DNA of 64,000 nt from Nocardia aurantiaca (lineage in GTDB: Bacteria; Actinomycetota; Actinomycetes; Mycobacteriales; Mycobacteriaceae), in the NCBI RefSeq assembly GCF_009708175.1, contig NZ_WMBB01000002.1, forward strand, positions 558,001 through 622,000, given 5' to 3'. A model generated the notes under the pieces. That model had not been told where the DNA came from. It made no database searches and was given only the letters and a program-made list of their open reading frames with translations. Position numbers and translations under genes: made by a program. Of this stretch, positions 56,705 through 64,000 are shown piece after piece (the first letter of the stretch is position 1; every line of letters starts with the position of its first letter).

Positions 56705-57004
56705 ATGAGCGTTGTGTTGTGGATCGGCTTCGGGTTCTGGTTTCTCGGTGTCGGTGCTCTTTTCGCTTCGCGCTGGTTCAAGCGTTGGGGGAGAGAGGGG
56801 CAGGTGATGGAGGTAGCCGCCCTGGTCTCCGTGATCGGAGCGGTGCTCCTCGCGATCGCGACGCCCGTGATTTCCGACGATCCGGTATGGAAGAAGGTTC
56901 TGTACGACGTGACGCTCGTCGGATGGACGGTGATGGGTATCGGATTCATCGCCTTCATCAGGCAGGCCAGGGTCGTGGAGCGGCTGGCTACGCCGAAGTC
57001 CTGA
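56705..57004 (+). CDS. Small hypothetical membrane protein
   Basis: The 99-residue protein has three hydrophobic segments: VVLWIGFGFWFLGVGALFA (about 3-21), VAALVSVIGAVLLAIATPVI (about 37-56) and TLVGWTVMGIGFIAFI (about 71-86), separated by basic loops (RWFKRWGREGQ). I do not recognise a family. ATG 56705 is a guess; the frame is open to 56636 and no convincing Shine-Dalgarno is present. Hydrophobicity and loop charges argue for a real protein. Confidence 0.5.
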   Translation: MSVVLWIGFGFWFLGVGALFASRWFKRWGREGQVMEVAALVSVIGAVLLAIATPVISDDPVWKKVLYDVTLVGWTVMGIGFIAFIRQARVVERLATPKS

Positions 57005-57200
57005 TGGGAGTAGTGGTGTAGCCGCCAGGAATCCGGCTGACCGCAGCTTCCCGACACCACATCCGACCAGCGAGACCGGGCCAAGCAGGACCGCGCCCGT
57101 GTACGCGCCGATTCCACCGCCCACCAGTGGAAGCTGCACGGCGGGGGTAGCTTGATGGGTGGCGCTTGATGGGTGGATCGACGCGGGGAAGGGGATCGGA

Positions 57201-57509
57201 ATGACGGTGCGGGAACGGTTGGGACTGCCGGTTTTCGGGGGTGGGCTCAATTACGGGGAGCCGTATGAGACCTCGGATGGCGCGACCATCATCACCGTGA
57301 CCGGGACCGGCGGGTTGCTGGGACCCAGGCCATTGGGGATCTTCGTGGTGCGCGCCGACAAGGTGAAATGGGAGCCCGCCGTCGATATGAGCCGGATCGC
57401 GCTGCTCGGCGTGCTGACCGGGCTGATCTCGGCCGTACTGGGCACCGCCGCGGTGCTGCGACGGCCGCCCTGGCCGGACACGGCGATCAGGATCGTGCGG
57501 CGCTCCTGA
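57201..57509 (+). CDS. GerW/YtfJ-like small membrane protein
   Basis: The 102-residue protein resembles the C-terminal part of GerW family proteins: NYGEPYETSDGATIITVTGTGG, then PLGIFVVRADKVKWEPAVDMSRIA and a membrane helix (LLGVLTGLISAVLGTAAVL). ATG 57201 is preceded by AAGGGGA. An alternative is a leaderless GTG at 57159, 5 nt after TAGCTT, adding 14 residues. The glycine-rich stretch usual in the family is short here. Function unknown in non-sporulating actinobacteria. Confidence 0.6.
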   Translation: MTVRERLGLPVFGGGLNYGEPYETSDGATIITVTGTGGLLGPRPLGIFVVRADKVKWEPAVDMSRIALLGVLTGLISAVLGTAAVLRRPPWPDTAIRIVRRS

Positions 57510-57660
57510 GCTGGGTGGCCAGTACGCCCGCGAGCTGACGCACGCTCGCGGCGTTTCCGGGGGCCAGCGTGGTTCTGGCGCCGGCGAAACGGTCGAAGAC
57601 CAGGCCCTCGATGACCGCGATGAAATCGGCGGCCGCGGTAGCCGGATCGGTCGCGCCGCG
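57487..57660 (-). pseudogene. C-terminal fragment of a TetR-family regulator
   Basis: The minus strand reads AAADFIAVIEGLVFDRFAGA followed by RTTLAPGNAASVRQLAGVLA, the last helices of a TetR ligand-binding domain. A proper stop is at 57487. Upstream (above about 57660) similarity stops at a junction with the zapE remnant, so the DNA-binding half is missing. It could be the lost end of the fragment at 55.2 kb or of another regulator; I cannot tell. Confidence 0.55.
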
Positions 57661-57675
57661 CGGGTGGGGCACCGA

Positions 57676-57905
57676 TGGCGGCGACCGCGCGGGCTCTACC
57701 CGTATGGCGGGCCAGGGCGCGGCAAGACCATGCTCATGAACCGCTTCTTCGCGTCGGTGTCCTCGAATCGCAAGCGGCGATACCACTTTCACGCCTTCTT
57801 CGCGAGGTTGAACGCCGGCATCCACGAGTACGGGAGTATCGACGCCTCGGTGAGGCGCTGCTCGGCGACGCCGCTCTGATCTGCTTCGACGAATTCCACG
57901 TGGGT
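57676..57905 (+). pseudogene. Frameshifted ZapE/AFG1-type ATPase remnant
   Basis: One plus frame reads GLYPYGGPGRGKTMLMNRFF (P loop), then RRYHFHAFFARLNAGIHEYG, both typical of the ZapE/AFG1 ATPase. After GSIDASV the match moves to another frame as EALLGDAALICFDEFHV (Walker B), consistent with loss of one base near 57850. The N terminus and everything after FDEFHV are missing. It abuts the TetR fragment. A decayed gene fragment left by rearrangement. Confidence 0.65.
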
Positions 57906-58126
57906 GAAATCGAGCGTGTCCCTGATCTTTATCGCACCCTGAGCCGCCTCGGCGAGCTGCGCGAACCGGTAAACCTCGAGTCTCGATAGCCGTTCGGCGA
58001 AGCCCCGGTGAACTGGCCGACTTGATCGACGCGCACGGTTCACGTGCCGTCAACGCGGAGGGGGTCTGGCGTTGCGGGCCGCTTCCTACCGTGGCGTCAG
58101 GAGCAGCACCGAACCGGAGGGGAACG

Positions 58127-59359
58127 ATGCGAATCCGCGAGCAGGCAAGGGATTCCGCGCCGCGGAACCCGAGCATACCGAGTAGCCCCCATATCCGGAA
58201 AAGCGCCCGATTGCGGGTGCTGGTCGTCGCCGAGTCCTTTCTTCCCCAGGTCAACGGCGTCACCAACTCCGTCCGCCGAGTACTGGATCACCTGGCCGCC
58301 AAGGGACACGAGGCCGCGCTGGTGGCCCCGACCGGCCCGCGCGAATACGCCGGGTTCCGTGTACACGTGGTGCGCGGGGCCCGGCTGCCCTTCTACCGGG
58401 ACTTCCGGATCGGGCTGGAGACCCGCCGCCGGTTGCGCAAGATCATGCGCGAATTCCGGCCCGACGTGGTGCATATCGCCTCGCCGGCGACGCTCGGTTA
58501 TCAGGCGGCCAAGGTCGCGAACGAGCTCGGGATCCCGACCGTGGCCATCTATCAGACCGATCTGGTGGGTTTCGCCTTGCGTTACGACCTCCCCGGCGGC
58601 GTCCGTGCCATGACCGCGCTGACCCGCCGCATCCACCTGCGGGTGGACCGCACCCTCGCGCCCTCCACCGCCAGCCTGCGCCAGCTGGAATTGATGGGCG
58701 TTCCGGGGCTGGGCCGCTGGCCGCGCGGGGTCGACCTGCAGCAGTTCGGGCCCTCCCGGCGGTCGGAGCGCCTGCGCAAGCGACTGGCTCCCAATGGCGA
58801 AACGCTGGTCGGGTATGTCGGGCGGCTCGCGCCGGAGAAGGAGCTCGAGCTGCTCGCCGCTCTGCGCCCGCTGCCGGGCGTGCGGCTGGTTGTGGTGGGC
58901 GGCGGCCCGGAGGAGAAGCGGCTGCGAAAGTTGTTGCCGGACGCGGAGTTCCTGGGCGTGCTGCACGGTGCGGAACTCGCCGCGGCCTACGCCTCGCTGG
59001 ATGTGTTCGTGCATACCGGCCGCCATGAGACCTACTGCCAGGCCGCGCAGGAGGCGCTGGCCTCCGGCGTGCCCGTGGTCGCGCCCAAGTCGGGCGGCCC
59101 CATCGATGTGATCACGCCCGGCGCCGGTTTCCTCTACCCGCCCGGCGACGCCGACGCCATGACCGAACTGGTGCGCCGCCTGGTCGAGGACCCGCAGCTG
59201 CGCGAACAGACCGCGGAGATCGCGGTGCGCAGCGTGCGCGACCGGTCCTGGGCGGCAGTCAACGATCTGCTCATCCGCCACTACCGCGAGGTGATCGCGG
59301 AACGCCTGCGGCCCGATTCGGCGCGGGGCGAGGTCCCGGCCACCAAGGAGGCATCCTGA
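58127..59359 (+). CDS. mgtA: GT4-family glycosyltransferase, MgtA-like alpha-mannosyltransferase
   Basis: The 410-residue GT-B enzyme has RVLVVAESFLPQVNGVTNSVRRVLDHL at the donor-proximal N terminus, IYQTDLVGFALRYDLPGG, the NDP-sugar region LVGYVGRLAPEKELELLAAL and the C-terminal EALASGVPVVAPKSGGPIDVI with the EX7E-like acidic pair around HETYCQAAQEAL. It resembles the GDP-mannose-dependent enzymes MgtA/PimB. ATG 58127 is set by GGAGGGG. The next gene makes UDP-glucuronate and overlaps by 1 nt. Corynebacterial MgtA mannosylates glucuronosyl-diacylglycerol, so the pair may build that glycolipid; inferred. Confidence 0.85.
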   Translation: MRIREQARDSAPRNPSIPSSPHIRKSARLRVLVVAESFLPQVNGVTNSVRRVLDHLAAKGHEAALVAPTGPREYAGFRVHVVRGARLPFYRDFRIGLETRRRLRKIMREFRPDVVHIASPATLGYQAAKVANELGIPTVAIYQTDLVGFALRYDLPGGVRAMTALTRRIHLRVDRTLAPSTASLRQLELMGVPGLGRWPRGVDLQQFGPSRRSERLRKRLAPNGETLVGYVGRLAPEKELELLAALRPLPGVRLVVVGGGPEEKRLRKLLPDAEFLGVLHGAELAAAYASLDVFVHTGRHETYCQAAQEALASGVPVVAPKSGGPIDVITPGAGFLYPPGDADAMTELVRRLVEDPQLREQTAEIAVRSVRDRSWAAVNDLLIRHYREVIAERLRPDSARGEVPATKEAS

Positions 59360-60804
59360 TGCTCCGCATCTCCGTCATCGGCACCGGCTACCTGGGTGCC
59401 ACCCATGCCGCGGGCATGGCCGAACTCGGCTTCGAAGTGCTGGGCGTGGACAACAATCCGGCAAAGGCCGCGTCGCTGTCCGCCGGGCGGGTGCCCTTCC
59501 ACGAGCCCGGGCTGCCGGAACTGCTGGCCGGGCATGTGGCGGACGGGCGGCTGCGCTTCGGCACGTCGCTGGTCGAGGCCGCCGAGTTCGCCGATGTCCA
59601 CTTCCTGTGTGTCGGAACGCCTCCCGGCGTGAACGGCGCCGCCGACCTGTCGCAGTTGTACTCCGCGCTGGATGGACTGGTGCCGCACCTGACCCGCAAC
59701 TGCCTGATCGTCGGCAAGTCCACGGTGCCGGTGGGCACCGCCGAGGCTCTGACCTCGCGCATCGCCGAGCTCGCGCCGGATGGGATTTCGGTGGACCTGG
59801 CCTGGAACCCGGAGTTCCTGCGCGAGGGCCACGCGGTCTACGACACCCTGCGCCCGAACCGGCTGGTCTTCGGCGTGACCACCCCGGACGCGGAATGGGC
59901 GCTGCGGCAGGTCTACGCCACGCCCATCGCCGCGGGCTCACCGGTGGTGATCACCAACCTGCCGACCGCCGAACTGATCAAGGTCTCCGCCAATGCCTTT
60001 CTGGCGACCAAGATCTCGTTCATCAATGCCATGGCCGAGCTGTGCGACCTCACCGGCGCGGACGTGACCCTGCTGGCCGACGCTCTCGGCCACGACGACC
60101 GGATCGGCCGCAAGTTCCTGGGCGCGGGCCTCGGCTACGGCGGCGGCTGTCTGCCGAAGGACGTGCGTGCGCTGATCGCGCGCGCGACCGAACTCGGCGC
60201 GGGGGAGTCGGTCGAGTTCCTGCGCGATATCGACGCGGTCAACCTGCGTCGGCGGGAGCGCGTGGTGCGGGAGACGCTGGGTCTGCTCGGCGGTGCGCTG
60301 CGGCCGTCGGGCCGGGTCGGCATCCTGGGCGCGGCCTTCAAGCCGCTGTCGGACGACGTGCGCGATTCACCGGCGCTCGATGTGGCGGTGCAGCTGCACG
60401 CGGCGGGCGTCGACGTGACCGTATTCGACCCTGCCGCAACGGGTCCGGCCCGCGCGGTGGCGCCGCAGCTGGTCTTCGCGGCCACCGCGGCGGCCGCGCT
60501 GCACGAGGCGGATGTGGTGCTGCATCTGACCGAGTGGCGCGAATTCCAGGAGCTGGACCCGGCTTTCCTGCGCACGGTGGTCCGGGGCCGGGTCATCATC
60601 GATGCCCGCAACACCCTCGACCCGGAGCCCTGGCTCGCGGCCGGCTGGGACTTCCGCGCCCTCGGCCGCTTGGTCGAGCCCCGGACCGCGCCCCGCGTCG
60701 TCCCGGTGGTCACCCCCTACCCGACGCCGTCGGTCACGGCTCGCGACCTTGCCGCTCCCTCGCCGCTGACCCGTCTGCGCGCCAGGGTGCGCCGCACCGC
60801 CTGA
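59359..60804 (+). CDS. UDP-glucose 6-dehydrogenase
   Basis: The 481-residue enzyme oxidises UDP-glucose to UDP-glucuronate with two NAD+. Features: N-terminal Rossmann ISVIGTGYLGATHAAGMAELG, GKSTVPVGTA, the NPEFLREGHAVYDTLRPNRLVFG segment, the catalytic-cysteine loop GLGYGGGCLPKDVRAL, and the C-terminal Rossmann GRVGILGAAFKPLSDDVRDSPALDV. GDP-mannose dehydrogenase is the alternative, but pairing with an MgtA-like enzyme favours UDP-glucose. ATG 59359 shares one base with the upstream stop. Confidence 0.92.
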   Translation: MLRISVIGTGYLGATHAAGMAELGFEVLGVDNNPAKAASLSAGRVPFHEPGLPELLAGHVADGRLRFGTSLVEAAEFADVHFLCVGTPPGVNGAADLSQLYSALDGLVPHLTRNCLIVGKSTVPVGTAEALTSRIAELAPDGISVDLAWNPEFLREGHAVYDTLRPNRLVFGVTTPDAEWALRQVYATPIAAGSPVVITNLPTAELIKVSANAFLATKISFINAMAELCDLTGADVTLLADALGHDDRIGRKFLGAGLGYGGGCLPKDVRALIARATELGAGESVEFLRDIDAVNLRRRERVVRETLGLLGGALRPSGRVGILGAAFKPLSDDVRDSPALDVAVQLHAAGVDVTVFDPAATGPARAVAPQLVFAATAAAALHEADVVLHLTEWREFQELDPAFLRTVVRGRVIIDARNTLDPEPWLAAGWDFRALGRLVEPRTAPRVVPVVTPYPTPSVTARDLAAPSPLTRLRARVRRTA

Positions 60805-60820
60805 CCGGCTCCCGATCCAC

Positions 60821-60880
60821 GATCAGGGAGCTCCGAGTGTGCCGCATCGTCTTGCCACGCACACCCGGAGCTCCCTGATC
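60821..60880 (+). terminator. Long-stem terminator after the dehydrogenase gene
   Basis: GATCAGGGAGCTCCGAGTGT (60821-60840) and ACACCCGGAGCTCCCTGATC (60861-60880) pair with one mismatch around a 20-nt loop. Confidence 0.75.
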
Positions 60881-61116
60881 CCGTTGTATGGTCGCGAGCA
60901 CGGGGACCGTTCGCGGATGGTGATAAGTGGGGTTGCGCGGGCGGGGGCGGGGTTGAGCGGGATGACCTGGGTTTTCGGGACTGCCGCAGGTCGTCGTGCT
61001 GGTGGGGGATTTATGCACGGCGGGTATGTGATCCCAGCTTCTCGATTTTGGTCCTGACGAACCGCTTGGCATGTAACTATGTGCCTGTTTCTGCTGGACT
61101 CTGGTTAGGAGTGTTC

Positions 61117-62058
61117 GTGACTGGGGTGGGGACGGTGGCAACGCGGGCGATCGCACTGATCGGGCTCGTGGTGCTGGCTGTCGTCGCACTGCGCGGGTAC
61201 ATTCCGGGGACCGGAGGACCCGCCGCGCCGCATCCGTCGTCGGCGGTGTCACTGGCGTTGATGCCGGTGCTGCTGCTGGTGTCGATGGTGATTTTGGTGG
61301 CGGGTGTGATCAATAGCCAGCATCGGCTCCCGCTGTCCATGCCCGAACCCGATCGCGAGAGCGCGGTCCGGGTTCCGGGCCTGCGGCGGCTCGGGCTCAT
61401 GGTGCTGATCGTGATCGCGGGCCTCGCGCTGGTCGTGACCGCGGTGCTGTCGGTGTATCTGGTGGCGCCGGGCCGACAGAGCGAGACCGGTTCCCAGCCT
61501 TCCGCGACGGCCACCGGGGCCACCCGGCAACCCGTGGAAACCGTGACGCCTCCGGCGGACTCGGTGCCCGAGCCGACGCTGACCGGAACCGCGCTGCTGC
61601 TGGTCGGGATCACCGCGAGCGTGCTGGTGCTGATCGCCATGACCGGCTTGGTCGTGGTGGCGGTGAGCTCGAATCGCCGGCCCGCGCTGGAGCGCACGCC
61701 GCTGCCGGAGCCCACCGCCGCCGAGGCCGTCTCGCTGGCCAAGGTGGCGGAGATGGGCCTGGCGGCCATGATCGCGCCGGGCCAGGATCCGCGCACCGCC
61801 ATCATCGCCTGCTACGTCGCGATGGAACGAGGTCTGGCGCAGGCGCGGGAGGTCGCGCCGCTGGCCTCCGACACCCCGTCCGAGGTGCTGGCGCGAGCCT
61901 TCGATCGCGGCTTCCTGCACGACGCGTCGGCGCGGGAACTGGTGGCGCTGTTCGAGGAGGCGCGGTTCAGCCCGCACGCCATGCTGGAGTGGCAGCGCAT
62001 GCGGGCCGAGCAGCTGCTGCGCATCGTGCTGGCCGATCTACAGGGGCAAGCGGTATGA
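61117..62058 (+). CDS. DUF4129 domain membrane protein
   Basis: The 313-residue protein has helices at about 7-24, 42-62, 84-108 and 148-172, a Ser/Thr/Pro linker (SETGSQPSATATGATRQP), and a cytoplasmic C-terminal DUF4129 domain (AAMIAPGQDPRTAIIACYVAMERGLAQA, DTPSEVLARAFDRGF, ALFEEARFSPHAM). Such proteins sit in MoxR-DUF58 operons and resemble transglutaminase-associated C-terminal regions. GTG 61117 is set by AGGAG; the frame is open to 61048. It opens the moxR operon. Function unknown. Confidence 0.82.
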   Translation: MTGVGTVATRAIALIGLVVLAVVALRGYIPGTGGPAAPHPSSAVSLALMPVLLLVSMVILVAGVINSQHRLPLSMPEPDRESAVRVPGLRRLGLMVLIVIAGLALVVTAVLSVYLVAPGRQSETGSQPSATATGATRQPVETVTPPADSVPEPTLTGTALLLVGITASVLVLIAMTGLVVVAVSSNRRPALERTPLPEPTAAEAVSLAKVAEMGLAAMIAPGQDPRTAIIACYVAMERGLAQAREVAPLASDTPSEVLARAFDRGFLHDASARELVALFEEARFSPHAMLEWQRMRAEQLLRIVLADLQGQAV

Positions 62059-62107
62059 AAAACTGTGTCGCAGTGCGGCTCCCGCGGGACCGAACGGGGG
62101 GCCGCCC

Positions 62108-62611
62108 ATGAACCGGGGCGCGATCACGGTGGGCGCGGTGGCGCTGGCCATCCTGTTCGAACTGCTCGCGCTCGGCGATCAGCGCGAACATCTGGTGGCC
62201 CTCACCGGGATTCCGGTGGCCGCGGCGCTGGGACTGCTGGTGTGGTCGCTGGTGGAGCGGTCGCGCCGGCTCGCCCCGCCCGAACCGGACGACAACGACA
62301 TCGACAACGGCCCCGTCGAGATGCTGCGCCGCTGGCAGGCGCGCGCGCAGATGCTGGCCGACCGATCCGAGGGCTCGCGTGCCGACTGGGATCGGCACCT
62401 GCGGCCGCTGCTGGCCAAGGAATTCGAACTGACCAGCGGGCACCGGATGGCCAAGAACCGGCGTGCGCTGGAAGTGGCGGGGCAGCTGCAGTTCGGGCCC
62501 GAACTGTGGCGCTGGGTGGACCCGGCGAACTCGGCGCTGCGCGATCAGGTCAATCGCGCACCCGGCCGCGCCGCCCTGGACGAAATCCTGCGCCGACTGC
62601 AGGACATGTGA
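62108..62611 (+). CDS. Hypothetical membrane protein of the moxR operon
   Basis: The 167-residue protein has two N-terminal helices (AITVGAVALAILFELLAL and ALTGIPVAAALGLLVWSLV) and a charged cytoplasmic domain (EMLRRWQARAQMLADRSEGSRADWDRHLRPLLAKEFELTSG) ending DEILRRLQDM. I do not recognise a named family, but similar proteins stand between DUF4129 and MoxR genes in Nocardia-like genomes. ATG 62108 follows GGGGGGCCGCCC, which is a poor Shine-Dalgarno. It is part of the four-gene operon by spacing (49 and 20 bp gaps). Confidence 0.75.
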   Translation: MNRGAITVGAVALAILFELLALGDQREHLVALTGIPVAAALGLLVWSLVERSRRLAPPEPDDNDIDNGPVEMLRRWQARAQMLADRSEGSRADWDRHLRPLLAKEFELTSGHRMAKNRRALEVAGQLQFGPELWRWVDPANSALRDQVNRAPGRAALDEILRRLQDM

Positions 62612-62631
62612 GATGAGATGCGAGACATGCG

Positions 62632-63597
<966 letters not shown>

Positions 63598-63604
63598 GGC
63601 ACGG

Positions 63605-64000
63605 ATGAAGCATCGCGACACGAGTACGACCGTCGAGGCCGAATTGCGCTGGCGGCCGGCGCCGTTGGTGTTCATGCTCGCCGCGGTGTCCGCGCCCGCG
63701 CTGGTCCTGGCGGTGGTGCTGGGGAAGTGGCAGCTGGTGGTGTTCGCGGCGCCCATGCTCGGGGTGCTGGCCACCGCGCCGCTGCAGCAGTCGCGCACCC
63801 GCATCCAGGTGGACGGGGCGGGGGTGCTGCGCTGTTTCGAGACCGAGGAGGTGGTGCTGACCGCCGGCGCGTTCGTGGAGAGCGGGCACGCGCTGCTGCG
63901 GCTGCATCCGGAACCATTGCCGAGCATGGAGATCCATGTCGAGGAGACAGTGGACTCCGGGACCGCGCCGGCCGGGCTGCGGCTGGCGCTGTCGGCGCCG
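63605..64000 (+). CDS. DUF58 domain protein, N-terminal part (cut by window end)
   Basis: The first 132 residues are present and the frame is open to the last base. Two hydrophobic helices (PLVFMLAAVSAPALVLAVVL and QLVVFAAPMLGVLATAPL) are followed by a beta-rich stretch (RIQVDGAGVLRCFETEEVVL), the start typical of actinobacterial DUF58 proteins encoded after moxR. The conserved DUF58 core lies beyond the window. Named mainly from position and topology. Confidence 0.78.
   Translation, partial: MKHRDTSTTVEAELRWRPAPLVFMLAAVSAPALVLAVVLGKWQLVVFAAPMLGVLATAPLQQSRTRIQVDGAGVLRCFETEEVVLTAGAFVESGHALLRLHPEPLPSMEIHVEETVDSGTAPAGLRLALSAP

Overview
This 64 kb window is high-GC actinobacterial chromosome. 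Gene order follows the Mycobacterium tuberculosis Rv3574-Rv3610 neighbourhood closely (ftsH-folE-folP-folB-folK; panC-panD-coaX; lysS-lsr2-clpC; mhuD; carD-ispD-ispF-cysS; radA; canB-mutY; kstR-fadE34). Several accessory genes and the KstR/igr sterol genes are arranged differently, so a Nocardia or close relative in the Mycobacteriales is the best guess. Many genes appear leaderless: a TANNNT -10 box lies 6-8 nt before an ATG or GTG with no Shine-Dalgarno, which is usual in this order.

Layout. 1-5.8 kb: end of ftsH, the folate genes folE, folP, folB, folK, and two membrane proteins. 6.2-9.3 kb: pantothenate/CoA genes (DUF2520 protein, panC, panD, coaX). 9.4-10.5 kb: cysteine dioxygenase and rhodanese behind a leaderless 13-codon Cys-Cys leader ORF with two mutually exclusive hairpins. 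10.7-18.6 kb: lysS, lsr2, an FHA-HTH regulator, a DUF1772 protein, a secreted lipase and clpC. 18.8-24.5 kb: PhyH dioxygenase, F420-type oxidoreductase, a two-component system and a divergent ABC exporter. 24.5-30.9 kb: SRPBCC protein, OsmC, cobalamin-riboswitch-controlled cbtBA, mhuD with a divergent hydrolase, acyl-CoA dehydrogenase, enoyl-CoA hydratase and a DUF4190 protein. 31-36.6 kb: rlmB, cysS, ispF, ispD, carD (minus) and lpqE (plus). 36.9-44.2 kb: radA, a membrane protein, canB, mutY and a zinc ABC importer. 44.4-47 kb: an OtsB-GH15 fusion. 47.2-55.1 kb: kstR, fadE34 and the igr steroid side-chain operon. 55.1-58 kb: a disturbed stretch with a hydrolase-fold protein lacking its catalytic residues, TetR fragments and a frameshifted zapE remnant. 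58.1-60.8 kb: mgtA-like mannosyltransferase plus UDP-glucose dehydrogenase. 61.1-64 kb: DUF4129, MoxR and DUF58 genes, the last cut by the window end.

The two most interesting signals are non-coding. One is the cysteine leader/attenuator before the cysteine dioxygenase. The other is a dispersed intergenic palindromic element of about 117-230 bp, present five times in both orientations (2.1, 15.7, 25.0, 29.6 and 36.6 kb). At 15.6 kb a copy is associated with duplication of the 3' end of the lipase gene. No tRNA, rRNA, CRISPR array or intact transposase gene was seen.
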